Shown here: positions 45,048-53,784 of the stretch, one piece after another
How the letters are laid out: each line of letters begins with the position of its first letter
Position numbering within the stretch: position 1 is the first letter of the stretch
Assembly: GCF_012641265.1 (NCBI RefSeq)
Contig: NZ_JABAHZ010000007.1
Location: forward strand, 124,001 to 188,000
Length of the DNA: 64,000 nucleotides
Origin: Chitinophaga eiseniae
GTDB taxonomy: Bacteria > Bacteroidota > Bacteroidia > Chitinophagales > Chitinophagaceae
Direction of reading: 5' to 3'
The notes under the pieces: model-generated
What the model saw: only the letters and a program-made list of their open reading frames with translations
Databases searched by the model: none
What the model was told of the DNA's origin: nothing
Translations under genes and position numbers: made by a program

Positions 45048-45731
45048 ATGACCCAACTTGACAGATTAAAAGAGGTAATAGAGATTTTGAAGAGGACCAG
45101 AAAGGGTCTTACTAATCAATTAATTTCAAGAGAATTATCATATAATTCAAGAAATTATGTGTCGGATATCCTTGGCGGATCAAAAAAAATAAACAAGCTT
45201 TTCCGGGAAAGATTGGAGGTCGTATATTCGATTAGCAGGGAATGGATAGTGACGGGGAAAGGGAAGATGTTTGTTGAGGAAGAGACAAATAACAATACGG
45301 TAGCTGAACAGCCGACACCTTATCGGCAGAAGCGGGGGCGAGCCGGGTGGATTGGTGTACCGATATTTGATGTTCCCATAGCGCTGTCACTTATTAATCA
45401 CGAAAGTACACCTGTTGGTTATGTAACCATTCCTTCGTTTAGAGATTGTGCATTTGGTATCCGGATTTCGGGAGATGAAATGCGCCCTAAAATCTGTAAT
45501 GGAGATTATATACTTTGTAAAGAGGTGAATATAAATGAGATTATCATGGGAGATGATTACCTGGTGCTTACCCACAAGGGAACTGAAATAGTAAGATACG
45601 TATACCCTCATGAAAAGAAAGACGATTATATTTTACTGAATACCGGGAATCAGTCGAAGCCTTCAACAACGCTTGCTATATCAGCGATAAATAAAATGTA
45701 CAAGGTGAAGGGAGTGATTAAAAGCTATTAG
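45048..45731 (+). CDS. HTH/S24-like regulator lacking the peptidase dyad
   Basis: 227 aa. The N-terminal HTH-like region is about 1-75. The S24/LexA-like domain is about 100-225, with the recognisable core ISGDEMRPKICNGDYILCKE. The position of the catalytic Ser is E144 (GDEM instead of GDSM), and the position of the Lys is R183 (EIVRYVY). It therefore should not self-cleave. It probably acts as a ligand-controlled or constitutive repressor derived from a phage-type repressor. Upstream DNA is very AT-rich. It is monocistronic and closed by a terminator at 45773. Confidence 0.8.
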   Translation: MTQLDRLKEVIEILKRTRKGLTNQLISRELSYNSRNYVSDILGGSKKINKLFRERLEVVYSISREWIVTGKGKMFVEEETNNNTVAEQPTPYRQKRGRAGWIGVPIFDVPIALSLINHESTPVGYVTIPSFRDCAFGIRISGDEMRPKICNGDYILCKEVNINEIIMGDDYLVLTHKGTEIVRYVYPHEKKDDYILLNTGNQSKPSTTLAISAINKMYKVKGVIKSY

Positions 45732-45772
45732 GAAGCACTGGCTGCTGTATTGCTGATAAATAATTAAGTCAG

Positions 45773-45815
45773 AAAAAAGGACAAAGTGGGATCAACTCCA
45801 TTTTGTCCTTTTTTT
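45773..45815. terminator. Bidirectional terminator, related to the tRNA-Gln one
   Basis: A 17-position stem with one wobble: AAAGGACAAAGTGG on the left and CCATTTTGTCCTTT on the right. The right arm and T-run match the terminator at 33685-33705 over about 20 nt. Confidence 0.85.
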
Positions 45816-45851
45816 ATTACCCCAGCTAGCTGGAGGGTCTTATATTGCTCG

Positions 45852-46514
45852 CTATTGTTTTTCAGGGGCTGCGTTATTTTTCAGCCAGTTCAACCTGCGC
45901 TGATCGGGCAAATGCTTTACGGTGAAGTTTTCGAATTTCGCTTCAAATCCCTTCCCATCGGGTGATGCAGCCATCAGTCCTACCATTACCGGATGGTTGT
46001 CTTTCAGTGGCGCATTACGGGTCATGATATAGTTTTGATCATCCAGGGAATAATAAATTTCTACGGCATCTAATCTCCGTACCGCCTTTATCCAGATAAA
46101 AGGAGGCGTTTTGTCGAGCGGAGTAACGCTCCAGTCGCTTACCGTATGCGTGACTACGGTGCTGACATTGAATTTCCCGTCTACAAATTCGACTCCTGTT
46201 TTGATATAGTTTTGTTCATCTGTTCTGATCATTAACCCCATTTGATCGAACCGTGCTTTATAATCACCTGTAATCTTTACTTTGGCTTCAAATTCTCCGC
46301 CATAGGTGGCATAGTAAAAAGGAGCATCATCTACGGTAAATCCATAGTGCGAGATACGCCAGTAATCTGTTTGAGGCGTGACAAACATGGTGAGCGACTT
46401 ATTCTTTATCTCCCATTTTGCGGGTTCATTGAACCATTGCATTTTTTCAAGGCTCTGGGCAGTAAGCGATTGCATGGCCATGAGCGCCATTAGGCTGACA
46501 ATAATTTTCTTCAT
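45852..46514 (-). CDS. Secreted DUF1349 protein
   Basis: 220 aa from the ATG at 46514. The signal peptide ends at LTAQS. The body matches DUF1349, a concanavalin-like jelly-roll (MQWFNEPAKWEIKNKSLTM; FDQMGLMIRTDEQNYIKTGVEF). Members are often found near glycoside hydrolases and may bind or cleave polysaccharide. It diverges from a LuxR-type regulator, with GH43 beyond it, so a carbohydrate role is plausible. Confidence 0.85.
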   Translation of the reverse strand: MKKIIVSLMALMAMQSLTAQSLEKMQWFNEPAKWEIKNKSLTMFVTPQTDYWRISHYGFTVDDAPFYYATYGGEFEAKVKITGDYKARFDQMGLMIRTDEQNYIKTGVEFVDGKFNVSTVVTHTVSDWSVTPLDKTPPFIWIKAVRRLDAVEIYYSLDDQNYIMTRNAPLKDNHPVMVGLMAASPDGKGFEAKFENFTVKHLPDQRRLNWLKNNAAPEKQ

Positions 46515-46664
46515 ATCGATGATCATAATTACTAATGAATGGATCCTGCGCCGTGTATATGCAGCAGAAAATATCCCGGTTAACCATAACGGTTGGCTAC
46601 CTTTGCAAAACTAAAGTGTTACCGGATAACGCCCAATGGTGAATAATAACCATTTTGACAGATA

Positions 46665-47432
46665 ATGAATAATATTCATACCGCATTAAATGATACGCTG
46701 CTCGGGCAAACTTTCAGTGACGAGCAACAGCCGGAGCTACAATTGGCCACCGGCCGGTTTATAGCACAGATGTATGCAAAACTGGAAAATGCCATCAGTG
46801 TACTGAGCGACCTGAGCGCCAATACCAGCTATATCTATAATGGGCGCATAGCAGCTGGTATGGGGCTTCCTGCTACCGGCAATGTAACGGAAATCAAGTC
46901 AATCTGGGAAGAAGATATATTTAGCCGCATTCATCCCGACGATCTACTGCAAAAGTATGCCCTGGAATTACAGTTCTTTCAGCTGCTAAAGTCCTTACCA
47001 GTGGCTGAGCGCGGAGACTACCAGGTACAGAGCACTATCCGGATGAAAAACGAAGAGGAACAGTATGTGGCGGTACAGCATCGTATTTTTTATATTTTAA
47101 GTGCAGGCAATGGCAGTATATGGCTGGCTCTTTGTTTATATAGCCATTGTTATCCTCCAGGAAGCATAGAACGGTACCAGGGAATGATTGTTAATACGCG
47201 TACCGGCCAACCCATTACTCCCGATAAGGAGCAATGTAACGACTTACTGTCGCATCGTGAGAAAGAGATATTGCGGCACATTAAAAATGGGAGAAGCAGT
47301 AAAGAAATCGCCGGGAAGCTATCTATTAGTATCAATACCGTACACCGGCACCGCCAAAATATTCTCGAAAAATTAAAAGTATCCAACTCCCTGGAAGCTT
47401 GCAGGATTGCAGAAATAATGGGGCTGATCTAA
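46665..47432 (+). CDS. LuxR-family regulator with an N-terminal PAS-like domain
   Basis: 255 aa. The C-terminal LuxR HTH is clear: LSHREKEILRHIKNGRSSKEIAGKLSISINTVHRHRQNILEKL (about 195-238). The N-terminal part (about 45-175) looks PAS-like (IFSRIHPDDLLQKYALELQFF). It is divergent from DUF1349 and precedes GH43 on the same strand, so it may regulate either. A -7-like TACCTTTG lies at 46598-46605. Confidence 0.87.
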   Translation: MNNIHTALNDTLLGQTFSDEQQPELQLATGRFIAQMYAKLENAISVLSDLSANTSYIYNGRIAAGMGLPATGNVTEIKSIWEEDIFSRIHPDDLLQKYALELQFFQLLKSLPVAERGDYQVQSTIRMKNEEEQYVAVQHRIFYILSAGNGSIWLALCLYSHCYPPGSIERYQGMIVNTRTGQPITPDKEQCNDLLSHREKEILRHIKNGRSSKEIAGKLSISINTVHRHRQNILEKLKVSNSLEACRIAEIMGLI

Positions 47433-47526
47433 CCTGATGGCTATATATAGATATTGAGGATAAGCCATCGTATTATGTTTTGTGCGTAATAATTGTTATA
47501 TTGACATATAAAATATTCCACGTGCT

Positions 47527-48612
47527 ATGAAACATGCTATCCGATATAGTTTGTTGCTGCTGACCGCAGTGACAGTAATTGCCAGCGAAAGTTGCCAATC
47601 ACCCAATACCAGCAAAAACGCAGAGATAAAAGATTCCACCGTGTTTCTTTCGCCGCCGCTGATTACATCGATGTATACTGCCGATCCATCTGCTCATCTG
47701 TTCGAAGGGCGTATATACCTGTATCCATCGCACGATACCGCCACCGGCACGCCTGAAAATGATAATGGCGATCATTTCAATATGATGGATTTTCATGTGT
47801 TTTCTATGGATAGCGTTGGGGGCAAAGTCACTGATCATGGAGTAGCATTACATATCAGGGATATTCCCTGGGCGGGCCGACAGCTTTGGGCGCCAGATGC
47901 CTCTTTTGCGAATGGCACCTATTATTTGTATTTCCCAGTAAAAGATAAACAAGACATTTTCAGGATAGGAGTGGCTACTGCGCCAAAGCCGGAAGGACCT
48001 TTTGTGGCAGAAAAAACGCCCATAACAGGCAGTTACAGTATCGATCCTTGTGTATTTAAAGATGATGATGGATCCTGTTACCTGTACTTTGGCGGTATAT
48101 GGGGAGGACAGCTGCAACGCTGGAATAATAATGTGTATGATTCCACTGCCAGGTTACGCCAGGGAACCGAACCCGCTATTTTGCCACGTATGGCGAAACT
48201 GGACAAGGATATGAAACATTTTTCGGAAACGGTAAGAGAGATCAAAATACTTGACAGTGCAGGAAATTTGTTTAAGGAGAAGGATAACGACAAGCGCTTT
48301 TTTGAAGCCACCTGGATGCACAAGTACAAGGGCAAGTACTATTTTTCCTATTCAACAGGTGATACGCATAATATTGCCTATGCTATTGGCGATAACCCTT
48401 ACGGTCCCTTTACCTATAAAGGCATCGTGTTGAATCCTGTTAAAGGTTGGACCAATCACCATTCTATTATCGATGTCAACGGGAAATGGTACTTGTTCTA
48501 TCATGATACACAGTTATCTGGTAAAACACATTTACGCAATGTAAAAGTAGCGCCGCTGGTGTATCATGAAGATGGAACAATACAAACTATCAGCGCCTAC
48601 CACGGAAAATAA
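47527..48612 (+). CDS. Glycoside hydrolase family 43 lipoprotein
   Basis: 361 aa. A lipoprotein signal is likely (Cys at 23 in IASESCQS). The five-bladed propeller of GH43 follows, with the catalytic trio visible: D53 (base, TADPSAH), D173 (pKa modulator, SIDPCVF) and E260 (acid, RFFEATWMHK). Typical activities are beta-xylosidase or alpha-arabinofuranosidase on hemicellulose; exact specificity cannot be read. It is exported, so it acts in the periplasm or at the surface. A terminator at 48644 overlaps the promoter of the next operon. Confidence 0.9.
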   Translation: MKHAIRYSLLLLTAVTVIASESCQSPNTSKNAEIKDSTVFLSPPLITSMYTADPSAHLFEGRIYLYPSHDTATGTPENDNGDHFNMMDFHVFSMDSVGGKVTDHGVALHIRDIPWAGRQLWAPDASFANGTYYLYFPVKDKQDIFRIGVATAPKPEGPFVAEKTPITGSYSIDPCVFKDDDGSCYLYFGGIWGGQLQRWNNNVYDSTARLRQGTEPAILPRMAKLDKDMKHFSETVREIKILDSAGNLFKEKDNDKRFFEATWMHKYKGKYYFSYSTGDTHNIAYAIGDNPYGPFTYKGIVLNPVKGWTNHHSIIDVNGKWYLFYHDTQLSGKTHLRNVKVAPLVYHEDGTIQTISAYHGK

Positions 48613-48643
48613 GTACAAGTAGTTTGTTAACCCAAAATTTTTG

Positions 48644-48662
48644 CGCAAAGATTTGCGTTTTT
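48644..48662 (+). terminator. Terminator after GH43
   Basis: CGCAAA (48644-48649) pairs with TTTGCG (48652-48657) in a tight hairpin followed by five T residues. It overlaps the -33 element of the next promoter. Confidence 0.55.
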
Positions 48663-48682
48663 GAAAAGCCTTTGTATATTTG
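48652..48682 (+). promoter_or_regulatory. Promoter of the SusC-SusD-sulfatase operon
   Basis: TTTG at 48652-48655, 19 bp spacer, TATATTTG at 48675-48682: a full consensus match. Transcription would start near 48689, giving a leader of about 340 nt before SusC. Confidence 0.7.
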
Positions 48683-48700
48683 TCTACAGTTTTAGTAGAC
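48682..48700. promoter_or_regulatory. Inverted repeat at the predicted transcription start
   Basis: GTCTAC (48682-48687) and GTAGAC (48695-48700) flank a 7-bp centre, overlapping the end of the -7 box and the expected +1. This placement fits a repressor operator. Confidence 0.5.
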
Positions 48701-48721
48701 TAATAGGAATTTACCACCACC

Positions 48722-48809
48722 AGACGCCGGTATCCCGGCAAAAAGTCTTTGTCCCACCACACAAAGCGAGTAAATAATTTATCAGCAAATGTTACTTCTC
48801 TGAAGTAAC
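48722..48809 (+). other. Structured 5' leader of the sulfatase operon
   Basis: Several hairpins follow each other: GCCGG/CCGGC (48726-48739) inside AGAC/GTCT; CTTTGT/ACAAAG (48747-48766), which competes with the previous GTCT arm; and GTTACTTC/GAAGTAAC (48791-48809) with a 3-nt loop. A T-rich stretch and the polycysteine ORF follow. The series of mutually exclusive stems suggests an RNA switch, but no known riboswitch class was recognised. Confidence 0.45.
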
Positions 48810-48840
48810 CCAGGCCACTATTTTTTAAACATTTTCAACC

Positions 48841-48930
48841 ATGAATCAGCTATTGAACAACAATAGGAAGAAAGCGCTGCATACTGACAGGTTACTGTCT
48901 GATGGCTGCTGTTGTTGTTGCTGCTGCTAA
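48841..48930 (+). CDS. Polycysteine leader peptide (29 aa)
   Basis: A short ORF of 29 codons starts at ATG 48841 and ends with seven consecutive Cys codons (TGC TGT TGT TGT TGC TGC TGC) directly before TAA. The first 22 residues are polar and basic, with no signal peptide. It sits in the transcribed leader, 96 nt before the SusC start. Three codons near its middle (AACAACAA) can pair with the TTGTTGTT of the Cys codons, so ribosome position would change the fold. By analogy with polycysteine leader ORFs known in mycobacteria, it is likely to sense charged tRNA-Cys and control the downstream sulfatase operon. A metal- or redox-binding micropeptide is the alternative. Confidence 0.7.
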   Translation: MNQLLNNNRKKALHTDRLLSDGCCCCCCC

Positions 48931-49026
48931 ACAATTTCCAGGTATTTCCGAAATTATTTAGATGACGGCTCATGCCGTTGTCAGGACCTGTTTTGCCCAT
49001 ATCTCTCCACCATTAATCAATTTTTT

Positions 49027-52000
49027 ATGTTGAAATATTTACGACAAATGATGTTGTGCGCATTCCTGTTACTGCCAGGAACTATCATGGCGCAAGCGCC
49101 CATTATTCTCAAAGGAAAAGTGATCGATCATAAAACGGAAGAAGCATTACCAGGTGCATCTATTCGTGTAAAAAACGGGAAAGCGGGCACACTCGCTGAT
49201 GCCACCGGCAATTATCAGCTTAGCATTACCCAATTGCCACAAACGCTATTGGTCACCTTCATCGGCTATCAGCCACAGGAAATCGTGGTTACCAAAGATA
49301 ATCTCCACCAGGTCATTAAACTGGAGCAGCAGCAGTCGCTGTCGGAGGTGGTAGTTACCGCAGTGGGCATTAAAAGCGCCACCCGCTCGCTGGGATACAG
49401 CGTGGGCGAATTAAAAGGTGCTGCCCTGAAAGATAGCCGGGAACCCAACGTGGTAGCGGCACTTAGCGGAAAAGTGGCCGGTGTGCAGATCAACAATTCC
49501 GGCGGTTCTCCTGGTGGTTCATCTACCATAAAAATACGGGGCAACAGCTCCCTGCTGGGAAGTAATGCACCACTGTTTATTCTCGACGGTATTCCGCTAG
49601 ATAACTCTATCCAGGATATTCTTCCTATTTCCAACAGTGTGTCGCTGGCTACTCCTTCCAACCGGGCTATTGATATCAACAGCGCTGATATTGCCAGCGT
49701 AACCGTATTAAAAGGGCCCGCTGCCGCTGCATTGTACGGTATCAGGGCGGCAAATGGCGCCGTGGTGATCAACACCAAGAGAGGTAGTTCACTAACTGAT
49801 AAAACTTTCGGTGTAAGCTACAGTGGCTCTTTTACGGTAGATAAAATTAACCGTCGTTTACAACCCCGCCAGACCAGTTTTTCCAACGGCATTGGTGGCC
49901 AGTATGTAAAACCTGGTACCACCGGCTCCGACGAAAACTGGGGCGCTTTGCTGGATACCCTTACCTACAGCAATATTCCCAGCAACTTCGATAAGAATGG
50001 TACCATTGTCGGTAAAAGCGATCCTGCGTCCAACGGTATTCCCGTGAACAGGTACGATAACATCGATAACTTTTTCGTGAACGGCTATACGAATGACCAT
50101 AATATCAGCTTTTACGGCAACACGGGAAATACGGGGTATTATTTTTCTTACGGTAATCTCAAACAAACCGGTATCATTCCCACCACAGATTTTTATCGTC
50201 AAACATTCCGGTTTAACGGCGACTATAATGTGAGCAACCGGTTGAAACTTTCCGGTGGCGTTAATTATATTAAAGATGGGGCAGATAACCGCGCACTCAT
50301 GGGAGGCTTTAATACCAATGTGATGCGCGCGTTGATAAACACGCCTTCCAACTTCGATATTACCAATGGCTACTCCGACCCCTGGAAACATCCGGAGTCT
50401 TATAAGCTGCCGGCAACCACGGCTAAGCCCTGGGGCGACAGCCGCTCTTACGCCAATGGCATTGGCTGGGATAACCCTTATTGGTCGCTGAATATGAACC
50501 CGCAATCGGACGAGGTGAACCGCTTTATCACCTTTGCTGAAGCCAATCTTGATATCACCGACTGGTTGAAAGGCACGGTGCGGTATGGCATCGATAACTA
50601 TACCGACGTGCGTAAAGGCGCCTTCAGCCGGGGCACTTCCGGCGTGGCTACAGGTACTGTTAATGATGTGAATTATGCCCGGAGAGATAATAACCTGGAT
50701 GTATTGCTGATTGCAGAAAGGAAGTTGAGCAAAGACCTGCAACTAACGGCAGTGGCGGGTTACAACTACTATAATTCCTGGAGGAACCAGGTAAATACAC
50801 GTGGCGATGGATTAACTATTCCGGAGAATTTTAATATTTCCAATGCAGCTGCTACGCAAACGTTTAACCAGACTATCCGTAAAAAACTGGTGGCCGGATA
50901 TGCTGATCTGAAGCTGGATTTTAAACGCTGGCTGTACCTGGAGTTAACCGGTAGAAATGAATGGACCTCTACACTCGCTAAGGGAAAGAATGCTTTCTTT
51001 TATCCCAGTACCAGCGCCAGCTTCATTTTTACAGATGCGCTGCACTGGAGCAGCAACTTCCTGAACTTTGGAAAGATACGCGCTACCTATGCACAGGTGG
51101 GTAACGATGCGGATCCCTACTCACTGGAAACCTATTATGTGCCTACCGCCAGCAGCGGATGGATACAAAGCGCTATCAGCTTTCCCTTCAACGGCAAACA
51201 GGGATTAAGTTACAGTACGACTATCGGTAATCCCAACCTGAAGCCGGAACGCATCAGTACCTGGGAAACAGGGCTGGACCTGCATTTTTTCCGCGACAAA
51301 ACACAGCTGGAAGTAGTATACTATCACAATAGCAGTAAAGACCAGATTATCCCGGTTACCCTGCCTTATTCTACCGGCGCCGCCTATACGCTTACCAACG
51401 CCGGCAATATTGTGAACCGGGGACTGGAGGCTACTCTACAGCAACGGATTATCAATGGCCGGAAATTTAACTGGACCGCCACCGCTTTGTTCAATAAGAA
51501 TATCAGTCGCGTCAATTATATCACCGATAATATTTCCAGCGTGAGCCTGGGTGGGATATGGATGGAAGCCCGTGGACAGGCAGGGCAGCCTTATGGTGTA
51601 TTTTATGGTATTGACGTAAAACGCAATGCAGCAGGTAAACCGGTAATTGACGATAATCCTGCCAGTGCCAACTATGGCTATCCGCTGGTGAATACCGCTT
51701 TTACTAAAATCGGGGATCCCAACCCCGACTTCAACGTAGGGCTGCGCAATGAGTTCCGGTATGGCGCCTTTACCTTCTCTTTCCTGCTGGATGGACGTTT
51801 CGGGTTCGATATTTTCAATGCCCCACACTTACAGATGGTATTTAATGGCGTAGATGCTTCAACGGTAAACAGGGGCTCTCAAACAGTTTTTGAAGGTGTA
51901 ACTGCTTCCAAAGGCGAACCCAATACCATTCCAGCGGTGTTGTCGCAAGCCTGGTACCGGAATACATTCAACATACAGGGCCTCTATGTAGAACATGACC

Positions 52001-52245
52001 TGTATTGGGTAAAACTGAAAGATGTCAACTTTACCTATGCCTTACCACAGCAGCTTTTAAAGCCGGCGCATATACAGGCCGCCAGTGTAACGCTTACCGC
52101 CAGGAATTTCCTGTTGAGCACTAATTACACCGGCAGCGATCCTGACCTGGGTAGTCGTAACGGTTTGTCAAATGCCGCCGGTATTGACTTCTGGACTACC
52201 CCCAATACCAAAAGCTATGGTATTGCGCTGAACGTTTCTTTTTAA
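49027..52245 (+). CDS. SusC/RagA-family TonB-dependent outer-membrane transporter
   Basis: 1072 aa. Signal peptide (about 1-23), an N-terminal carboxypeptidase-D-like beta-sandwich (about 27-110; ILKGKVIDHKTEEALPGASI), a plug domain (about 115-240; VTVLKGPAAAALYGIRAANG), then a 22-strand barrel ending in the typical aromatic C-terminus (YGIALNVSF). SusC proteins import ligands captured by SusD, powered by TonB. With the downstream SusD and sulfatase, the likely cargo is a sulfated compound. Expression is predicted to depend on the polycysteine leader upstream. Confidence 0.96.
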   Translation: MLKYLRQMMLCAFLLLPGTIMAQAPIILKGKVIDHKTEEALPGASIRVKNGKAGTLADATGNYQLSITQLPQTLLVTFIGYQPQEIVVTKDNLHQVIKLEQQQSLSEVVVTAVGIKSATRSLGYSVGELKGAALKDSREPNVVAALSGKVAGVQINNSGGSPGGSSTIKIRGNSSLLGSNAPLFILDGIPLDNSIQDILPISNSVSLATPSNRAIDINSADIASVTVLKGPAAAALYGIRAANGAVVINTKRGSSLTDKTFGVSYSGSFTVDKINRRLQPRQTSFSNGIGGQYVKPGTTGSDENWGALLDTLTYSNIPSNFDKNGTIVGKSDPASNGIPVNRYDNIDNFFVNGYTNDHNISFYGNTGNTGYYFSYGNLKQTGIIPTTDFYRQTFRFNGDYNVSNRLKLSGGVNYIKDGADNRALMGGFNTNVMRALINTPSNFDITNGYSDPWKHPESYKLPATTAKPWGDSRSYANGIGWDNPYWSLNMNPQSDEVNRFITFAEANLDITDWLKGTVRYGIDNYTDVRKGAFSRGTSGVATGTVNDVNYARRDNNLDVLLIAERKLSKDLQLTAVAGYNYYNSWRNQVNTRGDGLTIPENFNISNAAATQTFNQTIRKKLVAGYADLKLDFKRWLYLELTGRNEWTSTLAKGKNAFFYPSTSASFIFTDALHWSSNFLNFGKIRATYAQVGNDADPYSLETYYVPTASSGWIQSAISFPFNGKQGLSYSTTIGNPNLKPERISTWETGLDLHFFRDKTQLEVVYYHNSSKDQIIPVTLPYSTGAAYTLTNAGNIVNRGLEATLQQRIINGRKFNWTATALFNKNISRVNYITDNISSVSLGGIWMEARGQAGQPYGVFYGIDVKRNAAGKPVIDDNPASANYGYPLVNTAFTKIGDPNPDFNVGLRNEFRYGAFTFSFLLDGRFGFDIFNAPHLQMVFNGVDASTVNRGSQTVFEGVTASKGEPNTIPAVLSQAWYRNTFNIQGLYVEHDLYWVKLKDVNFTYALPQQLLKPAHIQAASVTLTARNFLLSTNYTGSDPDLGSRNGLSNAAGIDFWTTPNTKSYGIALNVSF

Positions 52246-52263
52246 CCACCTCAATCTATTAAC

Positions 52264-53757
52264 ATGAAAGTCTATCAATATATAAATCGTATACTAGTTG
52301 GCGTTAGTATCATTACAATGCCGGCAGCCTGCTCCTTGCAGGAAACCAATGTAAATCCGAATGCATCCACAGCCGTATCTATCAGTGCTGTATTGACCGG
52401 CGCGGAAGTGGCCTTGGGATTCAATGTGGGCGTGAACGCGGGGCTTATTGCCAATATATACATACAGCAGGCCTCCGGTGCTAATGGAGATGCCGCTTCA
52501 TTCGATAACTATACTACGTCTAGCCAGTATTTCAACAGTACCTGGAAAGGATTTTATGCGGATGTACTGGATGAACTGAAGATTGTGAAAACCACTGCAG
52601 CACAACAGCAATTACCTTATTACAGTGGTATTGCACGGATATTGAGTGTTTACAGTTATGGTACGCTGACTGATCTTTTTGGAGATATCCCTTATAAGGA
52701 ATCTCTATACGGGAATAATATTACCAATCCCGCGTATGATAAGCAGGAAGATATTTATAAGGATCTGCAGGCGCAGCTGGATTCAGCGCTGCTGGAACTG
52801 GCTGTGCCGGCAGCTAACAACAAGGGCGCTTTACCTGCTTCAGATGATGTTATCTTCGGTGGAAATATAGACCGCTGGAAATCGTTCGCATATACATTGA
52901 AAGCCCGGTATGCTATTCATCTCTCAAAAATAAACAGTACAGGTGCTGCACAACAGGTGTTGGCTGCCTTATATGATGGCAGCAGGTATCGCGGCATAGC
53001 CGATAATTCTGCCGATGCGCAAGTGATATTTGGTGCTTCTACCACCAATGCCAATCCATTTTATCAACAAAACAGTAATCGCCCGGGCTGGATCGGATTG
53101 GGCGCTTCTTTTGTGAACCTGCTTAATGGCAACGCCGTAACAGATGATCCTACTAAGCCGGAAGGGCCATTGGTAGATCCCCGCCGGGCCTATTTTGCTA
53201 CGCCCTATCCCGTGGGCAGCGCTACTTACAGGGGGAGCGCACCCGGCGTACCCGGCGCCTTCTCTGTTATTGGCAGCTATTATGGCACTGCTACCAGTCC
53301 GGTTATCCTTACCAGCTTTGCTGAAGCCAAATTCCTGGAGGCTGAAGCCCGTTGGCGGATTAACCCGGCTGATCCCCTGGTGAAAGCATCGCTGGAAGCG
53401 GCCATCAAAGCATCTTTTGCCAAGGTGATCAGCAATAGCGCTGATCCCTATGCCACACCAGAGAAGCAACTGGCTTATATAACGGCAAAGACTACTCTAA
53501 AGGGAGAGTCGACCGCAGACCTCAATACGCTTATTACGCAGAAGTATATAGCCCTGTTCCTGCAACCGGAAGCCTGGAGCGATTACCGCCGTACCGGTTT
53601 CCCTGTGTTGCCATTGGCCAAAAATGCTACCAGTGTGACCAACCCGGAAGGTAAGATTCCCCGCAGGATTCCTTATCCGCAAAATGAAGTATCCCTGAAT
53701 ATTCATACGCCCGCTGGCTCCGGTTATCAGACACCGGCACTTTGGTGGGACAAATAA
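52264..53757 (+). CDS. SusD/RagB-like surface lipoprotein
   Basis: 497 aa. Lipoprotein signal with Cys in MPAACSLQ, then the helical SusD-like fold (SusD_2 group): an early segment VNPNAS, a TPR-like core, and TDLFGDIPYKES. It caps the SusC barrel and captures substrate at the cell surface. It begins 18 bp after SusC and is followed within 27 bp by the sulfatase, so the three are one operon. Confidence 0.93.
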   Translation: MKVYQYINRILVGVSIITMPAACSLQETNVNPNASTAVSISAVLTGAEVALGFNVGVNAGLIANIYIQQASGANGDAASFDNYTTSSQYFNSTWKGFYADVLDELKIVKTTAAQQQLPYYSGIARILSVYSYGTLTDLFGDIPYKESLYGNNITNPAYDKQEDIYKDLQAQLDSALLELAVPAANNKGALPASDDVIFGGNIDRWKSFAYTLKARYAIHLSKINSTGAAQQVLAALYDGSRYRGIADNSADAQVIFGASTTNANPFYQQNSNRPGWIGLGASFVNLLNGNAVTDDPTKPEGPLVDPRRAYFATPYPVGSATYRGSAPGVPGAFSVIGSYYGTATSPVILTSFAEAKFLEAEARWRINPADPLVKASLEAAIKASFAKVISNSADPYATPEKQLAYITAKTTLKGESTADLNTLITQKYIALFLQPEAWSDYRRTGFPVLPLAKNATSVTNPEGKIPRRIPYPQNEVSLNIHTPAGSGYQTPALWWDK

Positions 53758-53784
53758 TCTAATGGCCAACACAATCAACCTCAC

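Noticed and set aside
33685-45815. Near-identical terminators after tRNA-Gln copy 1 and after the S24-like gene, considered as ends of an inserted element
   Set aside because: tRNA-Gln copy 2 has its own different terminator, no tRNA 3'-end repeat (att-like) was found beyond it and no integrase lies inside; chance or gene conversion of terminators is simpler.
48818-49000. Minus-strand 60-codon ORF across the polycysteine leader
   Set aside because: It is antisense to the leader ORF, has no promoter or family, and its codons mirror the Cys run as Ser and Asn repeats.
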